A stretch of DNA of 5,146 nt. Origin: an uncultured Clostridia bacterium. Its GTDB lineage: Bacteria > Bacillota > Clostridia > Christensenellales > Borkfalkiaceae. The number at the start of each line of letters is the position of its first letter. Position 1 is the stretch's first letter. Where the stretch lies: assembly GCA_937920115.1 (NCBI GenBank), contig CALGVF010000105.1, positions 1 through 5,146 of the forward strand, read 5' to 3'. Position numbers and translations under genes: made by a program. The notes under the pieces were generated by a model, which saw only the letters and a list, made by a program, of their open reading frames with translations, searched no databases and was not told the DNA's origin. Shown here piece after piece: positions 1-5,146 of the stretch.

Positions 1-1180
1 CTTCCGACCACTTCGCAAAGTCTTCGGGTAACTCTACTTCTGCATTTTCGTCGGGACACACTATACGGTGTACTCTGTAACCCCTGTAAACGTTTATAAA
101 TTCGTCGCCGTAATACATAGAAGTGTTTGTTTTATATGCCCGTTTATATGTTATGTAAGACCCGAGATTGTCCTCTATACGAAACAGAGTATGACGTTTG
201 TACGTTACCGTTATAGTGCCTTTGGCGGTCTCTAAACTTCGCCATGAGGATATACCGTCAATTTCCATTCTATCAATAGCGTTTCCGTTAAGGTCGTTTA
301 ATTTAAGTCCCGCCTCAACTTTATCCTTTTGACTCTCAAAAACAAGTTCGTTGTTGCCGTCATGCATACCCTTTAAAAACGCTTCTTTCGTCAACTTCGC
401 AAAGTGCGTAGATAACAACTTCTTTTCCAACGTGTAAATCTTATTTTTTTCGACTATATTTTGCGACGAGTCCAAATCAAGTTCGATATAATTTACCGTA
501 ACCGTCAAATCGACGGGTGGCACAACTTCGAGTTCGAGTCTTACTACACAATCTACAAGTTTATTTGTATCGTTCGTCTCGACGATTATTGAATCGACGT
601 TCCCTTCGCTGTCTTTCGTTTGCGTAATTTTCACTTCACCGGTATTTTCATACGGGTTTATTATTACGTAGTTGTTGAAATTAGTATTATTGCTCTCCCA
701 ACCGAAATTGTTTACAAGTCGCTTCTGTAAATTCTCCGTGTTAAACGTTATAGTAGTCTTTCCGCCGCTTTCCTTTATGCTTGCCGAACGGAAAAATAAT
801 GCCGTTGCGTTCGGGTCGTTCGTTCGTATAAATATAGCGTAACTGTTCGCTTGATAAGGCTTATATTTTACGGTTACCGTATGCGTACTCGGGTCGTACT
901 CGTACCCGTCGGCAAGCAATAGCGTTTCCTCATCTTGCATATATCCTACTTCATAATCGTCCACAGGGGACATTTGCCATGTCGCACGCCTTATCACGTT
1001 GAAATCACTCAATTCGCCGTTTTCGGTACAATACCGCAAGGCTTCCTCCCATACGTAACTCGGGTTTTGATCGTATAAACCATTAACTTCAAAAACCATT
1101 CCATCCCATGGTATTTCGTCTGCATTATCATTTAAAAGTCTACGATAATTTATTATAACAGGAACATTAGAGTTAATCAT
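1..1180 (-). CDS. Large extracellular beta-repeat protein, or the C-terminal part of the interrupted upstream gene; runs off the left edge
   Basis: This frame is open without a stop from an ATG at 1178-1180 to the codon at 2-4 (393 residues) and continues outside the window. The product is not recognised. It is acidic, rich in Thr, Asn, Val and Tyr, and looks like secreted beta-sandwich material. A strand motif recurs as TVTVKY (residues 101-106), TVTVNY (226-231) and TITVTY (322-327), and a FAK-L/W motif at 260-263 and 388-391, suggesting about three diverged modules. It has no signal peptide or membrane segment of its own. It lies in the same frame as the gene ending at 1217, and no AAGGAG-like site precedes the ATG. 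A five-codon mini-ORF (1177-1194, weak AGG in front) ends in a TGA overlapping this ATG, so coupled re-initiation is possible. I think it more likely that this is the rest of the upstream gene beyond a premature or recoded TAA. The open frame is certain; the start and independent status are not. Confidence 0.72.
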   Translation of the reverse strand, partial: MINSNVPVIINYRRLLNDNADEIPWDGMVFEVNGLYDQNPSYVWEEALRYCTENGELSDFNVIRRATWQMSPVDDYEVGYMQDEETLLLADGYEYDPSTHTVTVKYKPYQANSYAIFIRTNDPNATALFFRSASIKESGGKTTITFNTENLQKRLVNNFGWESNNTNFNNYVIINPYENTGEVKITQTKDSEGNVDSIIVETNDTNKLVDCVVRLELEVVPPVDLTVTVNYIELDLDSSQNIVEKNKIYTLEKKLLSTHFAKLTKEAFLKGMHDGNNELVFESQKDKVEAGLKLNDLNGNAIDRMEIDGISSWRSLETAKGTITVTYKRHTLFRIEDNLGSYITYKRAYKTNTSMYYGDEFINVYRGYRVHRIVCPDENAEVELPEDFAKWSE

Positions 1181-1216
1181 TGATAATGCGTCATAATACC
1201 TGAGGTATCGAATATG

Positions 1217-1963
1217 TTAAACAGAATATTGCCCCGGCGTTACTGTTTTTAACGCCTCTTCTGCAATCTCTCGCCGGGAGCAACTTATATAATTAGACGA
1301 AGTAATCAACGGAATAAGCGGCGAAATTTCTATCGGTTGATTCTCCACAGGTCGTAATAAAGGACTTTTCGTTTTTTGATCTTCTCTTACGCTTACTAAA
1401 AGAGGGAATAACCATACTTCTTCATCTCTCGTGTTAAAGATTGTACTTCTTTCCCATGCATCCTCTGAATATAAAACCGCTAAATTTTTTAGATCAAAAC
1501 TATTTACGCCTTTTTTTAATTCTGATTTTTCCATTTCATAAAAAATCACATCTTTATTATCCAAATAACTAAATTCTTTATGCTGATAATATATCTTTGC
1601 TCCCAATGAAGGGACTACCTTCATAAATACAAGTTTCTTTACAAATCTATGACGGGCTTTTGTAAAAGGAATATCGCCGTCAGTTATTTCGTCTATCACC
1701 CAGCCCGTAGTCTCACCTATCCGATTATATATATCGTCCGACATATAAAATTGAACTTTTATATCCAAATAATTGTCTCGAGATGAATCTGTCCAATAAT
1801 GAATATTCTTATTATTCGCTTCCACAACGAAAAACTGAGTTGTAGAAGAAGTCTCCGCAGCCATTGCTTGTTCGGGTTCCGCTCCGTTTATTCCGTTTAC
1901 ACCGAAAAACACCATAAATGCCGATACTATAAATAGCATTGTCATTAAAATTTTCTTTTTCAT
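1217..1963 (-). CDS. Secreted protein of unknown function (248 residues), possibly the N-terminal part of an interrupted larger gene
   Basis: The start chosen is the ATG at 1961-1963, because it sits 6 nt after an AAGGAG at 1970-1975. A TTG two codons upstream abuts that site directly and is too close to be used. The first ~22 residues (MKKKILMTMLF then a hydrophobic run) form a Sec signal peptide with a likely cleavage after AMA, just before AETSS, so the product is exported. The mature part has many aromatic and charged residues, no recognised domain, no lipobox and no C-terminal anchor. Codons are AT-richer than in the neighbours: the segment is about 35% GC by hand count, against roughly 45% elsewhere, and TAT is favoured over TAC. 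The TAA at 1217-1219 is followed in the same frame by over 400 open codons, so the natural protein may be much longer. The gene follows the 474-residue membrane protein after 54 nt containing a hairpin, probably in one operon. Confidence 0.85.
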   Translation of the reverse strand: MKKKILMTMLFIVSAFMVFFGVNGINGAEPEQAMAAETSSTTQFFVVEANNKNIHYWTDSSRDNYLDIKVQFYMSDDIYNRIGETTGWVIDEITDGDIPFTKARHRFVKKLVFMKVVPSLGAKIYYQHKEFSYLDNKDVIFYEMEKSELKKGVNSFDLKNLAVLYSEDAWERSTIFNTRDEEVWLFPLLVSVREDQKTKSPLLRPVENQPIEISPLIPLITSSNYISCSRREIAEEALKTVTPGQYSV

Positions 1964-1969
1964 TTTCAA

Positions 1970-1975
1970 CTCCTT
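1970..1975 (-). promoter_or_regulatory. Ribosome binding site that decides the start of the 248-residue gene
   Basis: The minus strand reads AAGGAG followed by TTGAAA and then ATG. The 6-nt spacing suits the ATG at 1961-1963. The TTG immediately next to the site leaves no spacer and should not be taken as the start. Confidence 0.8.
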
Positions 1976-1976
1976 C

Positions 1977-2008
1977 GACGGGCTTATAACTTCCGCTACA
2001 AGCCCGTC
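1977..2008. terminator. Hairpin between two genes; terminator-like on the plus strand, leader hairpin on the minus strand
   Basis: Perfect 9-bp arms, GACGGGCTT at 1977-1985 and AAGCCCGTC at 2000-2008, enclose a 14-nt loop. On the plus strand the stem is followed by AAG and seven T (2012-2018), the form of an intrinsic terminator for antisense transcription. In the operon direction (minus) the T run lies before the stem and none follows. There the hairpin ends one base before the AAGGAG of the secreted-protein gene, so it may instead affect translation of that gene or mark an mRNA processing or stability point. The hairpin is seen directly; its role is inferred. Confidence 0.6.
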
Positions 2009-2017
2009 AAGTTTTTT

Positions 2018-3442
2018 TTAACGTCTGCGACCTTTCGACTTAAACGCCGCAAGTACAAAATATACCGCAACAGATATAACAACTATACCCGCCACGGCGG
2101 ATACTACGCCGATTAAGCCCTTTAAGTTCTTTCCGTTGCTTTCAGAATCGTTTATACTTTCCGAACTTACGTTTTGACTATCGCTCCACGATATATCCGA
2201 AGAACTGTCCGACTCGTCGGGCGTTTCAGGCGTTTCGGGGTCTTCTTCGCTCGTTTCGTATTCTATACTCGGCGTATATCCTATATTCGACATTACCTGC
2301 TGATAAGTCGTATTATCCATTTGCGTATACCCGACGTTCGCAAAATAACTGCTCGGGAACTTTACGTAATAATCAATGTCCCCCATAATCACTACCTGAG
2401 CGCCGACAGGAAATTCATTGCAAGTAAATTGCATTTGTTTTCCATATATAGACGAACAATTAAACTGTATATACGAACCTATCTTCATTTTTATCCAACG
2501 GTCTACGGGCAAATATTCCACCGACGGGTTATCGCCGTTATATAACGATAAACCTTTATATTTCAACGCTTTTAATTCATTATTCGTCGGAAAAACCGTT
2601 GCATACCCGAAATACGGCGTATAACTCAAACTCTCTTTATATTCACCGTACTGCTCTTCGCTCATTCGGCATAGCCATACGCGGTAATATACAGAACTCG
2701 GAAATCTCACGTACTGATACATATCGTCCAAAAATGTTTCCGTTCCGGCAGGATAACTCGAACAGTCCATTTCTTCCTGATTATTCCCACTTGCAGATAC
2801 ATATTTAAACTTTACGTCCGAAGTTATTTTCGTTTTATACCAGACGTCATTTGCCAATTCCTCTTCGGCAGAATCAAACTCATACCAAAGCCTCATTGCC
2901 TGATATGTATAATTACTCGGCTTTAATTCATATCCTATATACGGCTCATAACTTGCTCCCTTAAAAGTCGTATTATATGCCTCTTCCGATTCGAACCTAT
3001 GAAAAACCACCGAACTGAACTTTTCACCGGGGAACCTTAAATATATCGTTAATATATCCGCATCCGGATTTACGACATATCTGTCAACGTTAGAATAACC
3101 TAAACGCATCTCGTAAACGTTTACCGTCTTTTCCTCTCCTATCGCCCCGACTTTATCTGCCGACCTCGTCGTCAACGTAAAATAAAAATACGGTTCGCCT
3201 ACGTATATCTTTATCCAACGCCCTAAGGGTATTTCATAGTCCAAAGAATAACCTACATCCTTCTTGTAAGGCGTTATTTTATGATAGTCGAGACTTTCCA
3301 AATACGCCTCGGTTATAGTTTCCGGCTCTGCCGCACTTGCCTTGCTCGTTGTTTCCATTGCAAACATTACGCTTGCTATTATCGCTATTACTGTAAATAC
3401 CGTAATTATTAAACCTTTTCTTTTATTTATCGTTCTTTCCAT
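2018..3442 (-). CDS. Membrane-anchored surface protein with three tandem beta-type repeats (474 residues)
   Basis: The start is well supported: a full AAGGAGG (3448-3454) lies 5 nt upstream of the ATG. A basic N-terminus and hydrophobic segment (about residues 10-28) with a likely cleavage at ASA/AEP near residue 37 form a Sec leader. Three diverged repeats follow (about 47-172, 173-281 and 282-396). Each has a W-[IY]-K motif (W76, W201, W316), a Y-x-[YV]-[LV]-[KR]-F-P-like motif (F137, F247, F362) and a closing YxPYxGY-like motif. The W-to-F distance is 61, 46 and 46 residues. Residues 397-440 are an acidic Ser/Glu/Asp/Pro stalk. A helix at about 443-466 with the basic tail KSKGRRR anchors the C-terminus, leaving the repeats outside the cell. 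There is no LPXTG motif. Repeats 2 and 3 each carry two cysteines; repeat 1 has none. The function is unknown, with adhesion or ligand binding a guess. It follows the lipoprotein gene by 23 nt and resembles its repeats. Confidence 0.93.
   Translation of the reverse strand: MERTINKRKGLIITVFTVIAIIASVMFAMETTSKASAAEPETITEAYLESLDYHKITPYKKDVGYSLDYEIPLGRWIKIYVGEPYFYFTLTTRSADKVGAIGEEKTVNVYEMRLGYSNVDRYVVNPDADILTIYLRFPGEKFSSVVFHRFESEEAYNTTFKGASYEPYIGYELKPSNYTYQAMRLWYEFDSAEEELANDVWYKTKITSDVKFKYVSASGNNQEEMDCSSYPAGTETFLDDMYQYVRFPSSVYYRVWLCRMSEEQYGEYKESLSYTPYFGYATVFPTNNELKALKYKGLSLYNGDNPSVEYLPVDRWIKMKIGSYIQFNCSSIYGKQMQFTCNEFPVGAQVVIMGDIDYYVKFPSSYFANVGYTQMDNTTYQQVMSNIGYTPSIEYETSEEDPETPETPDESDSSSDISWSDSQNVSSESINDSESNGKNLKGLIGVVSAVAGIVVISVAVYFVLAAFKSKGRRR
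2255..3304 (-). repeat. Three protein-level tandem repeats in the 474-residue membrane protein
   Basis: The units are roughly 2927-3304, 2600-2926 and 2255-2599. They share the order W-[IY]-K, then a Y-x-[YV]-[LV]-[KR]-F-P-like strand, then [ASG]-Y-[ET]-P. Units 2 and 3 keep identical W-to-F spacing and both have C-x-x-[YF]-P-x-G before the F motif. Unit 1 has 15 extra residues between W and F. The repeats are too diverged to be obvious as DNA, so the duplication looks old. Boundaries are approximate. Confidence 0.7.
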
Positions 3443-3465
3443 ATTAACCTCCTTTTTATGCCGCT

Positions 3466-4356
3466 TTATGCCGTTTTCTGAACGTATACTCTATATTCCG
3501 TATTCGGGGCTCCTACTATACTGAAAACGTAGGCAGATACGTCGTCCGTAAATTTTACATAGGTATAATCGCCGATATTTACATATCGTGGGATAGCAAA
3601 AATCTCTACTCCGCCCGCCGTTCTGACCTCGAACAACTTTTTATCCTTTGAATAATCGTAGTTTATTTTACTGCTTCCGTCTTTACTACACAGGGTTAAA
3701 GAATGATTCGTGTCGGTGTTGTCGATTTTATACCATATATCTTTTTGTAAAACGGTAAAAGATTTATACTGTTCAAACTCTGCCGCTTCTATTTCGCCGT
3801 TAAAAATCTGAACGTATACCTTATGTTCGGAGTTCGGGTTCCCGCTGATACAAAAACAATAAGTTGAAACGTCACCCGTAAATTTTATATATGTATAGTT
3901 ATCAATGTAAACATACGTTATAATACCCGATATATCGACCGTATTCGTATCCCTCTCCTCGAAAACCTTTTTATCTGCATTGTAAGACCAAAGAATATCC
4001 ACACTGCCGTCTTTACTCGTCAAAGATATAGCATGGTCTGAATCGGGGTTCTCAATTCTGTACCAAATATTTCGCTGTAAAGCATCGTATGAAACGTAAT
4101 GTTCAAACTCCAAAGCCGCCATTTCGTTGTCGGAATTCTGTTCCTCGCTCTCGGATTTTTCCGTACTTTCAGAAACTTCTTCGGACTCAGAAACGCTTTC
4201 AGACTTAGATTCCGTCGCCGAAATCACTTCGCTATCAGTGTTTGAAGAACCGCCACCCGCGTTTCCTTCTAACATTATCTTTATCGCACAACCTGCTAAG
4301 GTCGTTACAAGAACTATCGCTATTACGATTATTATCGTCGTTTTTATTTTCTTCAT
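3466..4356 (-). CDS. Predicted lipoprotein with Ser/Glu stalk and two 110-residue repeats (296 residues)
   Basis: An AAGGAGT (4362-4368) lies 5 nt upstream of the ATG. The N-terminus (MKKIK and a hydrophobic run) ends in a clear lipobox, LAGC, with the acylated cysteine at residue 23. The protein should therefore be lipid-anchored on the outer face of the membrane. Residues 37-78 are a low-complexity Ser/Glu-rich stalk. Two repeats follow, about 82-183 and 192-293, which align without gaps at an offset of exactly 110 residues. Shared landmarks are EFE, IWY[RK]I, SKDGS, DKK-[VL]-FE, NYTYIKF or DYTYVKF, and VYVQ. The all-beta look suggests a binding module, but no catalytic motif is visible and the family is not recognised. 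The W-to-F spacing is 61 in both repeats, the same as the first repeat of the next protein, which suggests a related fold. A hairpin lies 7 nt upstream of its ribosome site; the next gene starts 23 nt downstream. Confidence 0.92.
   Translation of the reverse strand: MKKIKTTIIIVIAIVLVTTLAGCAIKIMLEGNAGGGSSNTDSEVISATESKSESVSESEEVSESTEKSESEEQNSDNEMAALEFEHYVSYDALQRNIWYRIENPDSDHAISLTSKDGSVDILWSYNADKKVFEERDTNTVDISGIITYVYIDNYTYIKFTGDVSTYCFCISGNPNSEHKVYVQIFNGEIEAAEFEQYKSFTVLQKDIWYKIDNTDTNHSLTLCSKDGSSKINYDYSKDKKLFEVRTAGGVEIFAIPRYVNIGDYTYVKFTDDVSAYVFSIVGAPNTEYRVYVQKTA
3478..4113 (-). repeat. Two tandem 110-residue repeats within the lipoprotein gene
   Basis: Unit 1 covers 3808-4113 and unit 2 covers 3478-3783, a period of 330 bp. 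The proteins align gaplessly over about 102 residues. The DNA keeps short identical patches, such as ctgaacgtatac at the left end of both units, so this duplication is probably younger than that in the 474-residue protein. Confidence 0.88.
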
Positions 4357-4375
4357 TTCTTACTCCTTATTCCAA

Positions 4376-4409
4376 AAATACCGCACCGCTTTTACACGGT
4401 ACGGTATTT
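4376..4409 (-). terminator. Intergenic hairpin, possible weak terminator or attenuator before the lipoprotein gene
   Basis: On the minus strand the arms AAATACCGTACCG (4397-4409) and CGGTGCGGTATTT (4376-4388) pair over 13 bp with one central U-G wobble, around an 8-nt loop. The last three T of the stem run into two more (five T in all), then GGAAT and the ribosome site AAGGAGT. The short T run would make a leaky terminator, lowering expression of downstream genes relative to the 157-residue protein. It could also be only an mRNA-stabilising stem. On the plus strand the stem is followed by broken T runs, so termination there is weaker still. Confidence 0.6.
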
Positions 4410-4419
4410 CCGTTATTTT

Positions 4420-4893
4420 TTATTTACTTTTTAATGTTAAAGTCAACTGCTTTACAAAGTTTCCTTTATTAAAGACCGTTACTTTATCTTCGTCCTGCGG
4501 TACGCTTATAAGCACTCTGAAGTACCTTACATTTTCCGTTATTTCGCCGACTTTCTGAGTTGCGGGAAGTTCCGCCGTCTTGTCGGTCAACGCTTCGCTC
4601 TTGCCGATAAATTCTTTATCTGCATTGAAGTAGTACAACGTGTACGTTACCGTTGCGTCTGCCGCAAGTTCCGCACTTCCGAATCTCTTTGCGTCAATTA
4701 ACTTCGATCTCAAAGAATGGTCGTCCGATTTCTCCGCACCGTCCGTTGCGTCAAACGCCCCGATTTCATACGAAGTACTGCCGAGCGTTTCAGCTTTGTC
4801 TTTGTTCGCCGCTTTTACGGCTACTACGCCTACTATACTGCAAAGGAGTATAATAATTACTCCTATAATTGTGCCTTTTAACCATTTACTCAT
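4420..4893 (-). CDS. Small membrane-anchored protein with one extracellular beta domain (157 residues)
   Basis: An AAGGA (4903-4907) lies 9 nt before the ATG. MSKWLKG is followed by a strongly hydrophobic segment (about residues 8-26), then VKAANKDKAE. It is therefore either an N-terminally anchored extracellular protein or a secreted one cleaved near VKA/AN. Residues 41-157 form one domain with EIGAFDATDG (43-52), an SLRSK segment (60-64), YYFNADKEFIG (87-97) and ENVRYFRVLIS (120-130). From memory, this layout resembles a small beta-sandwich domain seen in clostridial surface and phage tail proteins (G-x-[IL]-D, R-[IL]-R, Y-[YF]-D-x-[ND]-K, then [KR]-Y-[VI]-R). I could not confirm this, and no function follows from it. 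The last residues, LTLTLKSK, look like a final strand. It is probably co-transcribed with the flanking genes. Confidence 0.9.
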   Translation of the reverse strand: MSKWLKGTIIGVIIILLCSIVGVVAVKAANKDKAETLGSTSYEIGAFDATDGAEKSDDHSLRSKLIDAKRFGSAELAADATVTYTLYYFNADKEFIGKSEALTDKTAELPATQKVGEITENVRYFRVLISVPQDEDKVTVFNKGNFVKQLTLTLKSK

Positions 4894-4959
4894 AATTCTT
4901 TTTCCTTTTCCCTTTCGGTTGGGACTACCGTATTTTTTTGTGTTTATATCATTCGTTTT

Positions 4960-5146
4960 CTACGACTGATACCTCTTTTGCTCTTTCGCATATACCGTAT
5001 ATTTCTTCCCCGACGGGTACGTTATGACGGCTTGTCCGTTTCGCCGCTCTATCGTCGTTCCCGTGGGGCAACGCTTGCCCTTTATTATGGGGTCTGCCGT
5101 CTTGTAATACGATACGTACTTTTTTCCCGACGGATAATGATACGTT
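4960..5146 (-). CDS. C-terminal end of a protein with YPSGKKY repeats (partial, enters from the right edge)
   Basis: A minus-strand frame is open from the right edge to a TAG at 4960-4962, giving 61 residues. It is accepted as coding because it contains two copies of YPSGKKY (at 5116-5136 and 4999-5019), 39 residues apart, each with a Tyr and Val or Thr-rich strand after it (KKYVSYYK and KKYTVYAK). The intervening part contains CPTGTT and RRNGQAVIT. The pattern suggests short beta-hairpin repeats, but the family is not recognised. It is basic, unlike the acidic proteins downstream, and uses TAG where the complete genes use TAA. Its stop lies 66 nt before the ATG of the 157-residue gene, on the same strand, so it is likely the preceding gene of the operon. 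The start, leader and full size lie outside the window. Confidence 0.8.
   Translation of the reverse strand, partial: TYHYPSGKKYVSYYKTADPIIKGKRCPTGTTIERRNGQAVITYPSGKKYTVYAKEQKRYQS
4999..5136 (-). repeat. Pair of YPSGKKY repeats at the end of the partial gene
   Basis: The heptapeptide YPSGKKY is encoded at 5116-5136 and again at 4999-5019, a period of 117 bp (39 codons). The codons differ at several third positions, so the repeat has been held at protein level. More copies may lie beyond the right edge. Confidence 0.75.

Noticed and set aside
1217..1219. Genome-wide recoding of TAA as a sense codon
   Set aside because: The genes ending at 2018, 3466 and 4420 all stop at TAA, each followed at once by a new ribosome site and start. 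TAA therefore works as a stop here, and any readthrough would be local.
1964..1969. TTG at 1967-1969 as start of the secreted protein
   Set aside because: It directly abuts the AAGGAG site with no spacer. The ATG two codons later has a normal 6-nt spacing.
2174..2808. Several plus-strand open frames overlapping the 474-residue gene
   Set aside because: They lie wholly within a well-supported minus-strand gene with strong ribosome site, leader, repeats and membrane anchor. Their products are low-quality shadows rich in Arg, Tyr and Ile.
3443..3480. Short direct repeat (CGGCATAAA twice) at the end of the lipoprotein gene
   Set aside because: It is a 9-bp repeat across the stop codon and the gap before the next gene, too short to call an element. 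It probably arose by local slippage or chance.
4894..4959. Possible promoter (TATAAA-like stretch on the minus strand) before the 157-residue gene
   Set aside because: A TATAAA occurs at 4943-4948 on the minus strand, but I see no matching -35 element at proper spacing, and AT-rich gaps give such matches by chance. The rest of the gap holds only the ribosome site.
4127..4969. Plus-strand open frames over the lipoprotein stalk and the 157-residue gene
   Set aside because: They are antisense shadows. The Ser/Glu codons of the stalk and the hydrophobic leader codons avoid stops on the opposite strand. No independent evidence of coding was found.
1..5146. CRISPR array, tRNA or rRNA genes, insertion sequence ends, diversity-generating repeats
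   Set aside because: No regularly spaced identical repeats, cloverleaf-like sequence, transposase motifs or template/variable repeat pairs were seen. Apart from the short gaps the window is filled by coding frames.

Overview
The window holds six coding segments, all on the minus strand, packed head to tail with gaps of about 20 to 70 bp. They look like part of one long operon of cell-surface proteins, transcribed from right to left. The organism is probably an uncultured Bacillota (Clostridia-like) bacterium. The reasons are strong AAGGAG-type ribosome sites, an acylated-lipoprotein signal, Sec-type leaders, Ser/Glu/Asp-rich stalks and moderate GC (roughly 45% outside one AT-richer segment, hand counts). 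Nothing allows a species call, and I recognise no gene well enough to give a symbol.

In transcription order: (1) 4960-5146, the C-terminal end of a protein with two YPSGKKY repeats. (2) 4420-4893, a 157-residue membrane-anchored protein with one extracellular beta domain. (3) 3466-4356, a 296-residue predicted lipoprotein with a Ser/Glu stalk and two gapless 110-residue repeats. (4) 2018-3442, a 474-residue protein with a leader, three diverged repeats, an acidic Ser-rich stalk and a C-terminal membrane anchor. (5) 1217-1963, a 248-residue secreted protein that ends at a TAA. (6) A further 393 open codons from an ATG at 1180 to the left edge, in the same frame as (5).

Three points stand out. 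First, segments 5 and 6 form one reading frame of at least 654 codons interrupted by a single TAA. The second half has no leader and no clear ribosome site, so this is probably one large secreted protein that is broken, recoded or split. The first half is AT-rich compared with its neighbours, which suggests a mosaic gene. Second, the lipoprotein and the 474-residue protein appear to share a diverged module (a W-[YI]-[KR] motif, then a Y-x-[YIL]-[VIL]-[KR]-F-like motif 46 or 61 residues later). One displays it from an N-terminal lipid and the other from a C-terminal helix. Third, two intergenic hairpins lie just upstream of ribosome sites and could tune expression within the operon.

Taken together, this is plausibly an undescribed set of surface-displayed beta-module proteins, possibly for adhesion or ligand binding. 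That function is inference: no enzyme, transporter, sortase motif or regulator is visible. No RNA genes, CRISPR arrays, insertion sequences or convincing promoters were seen.
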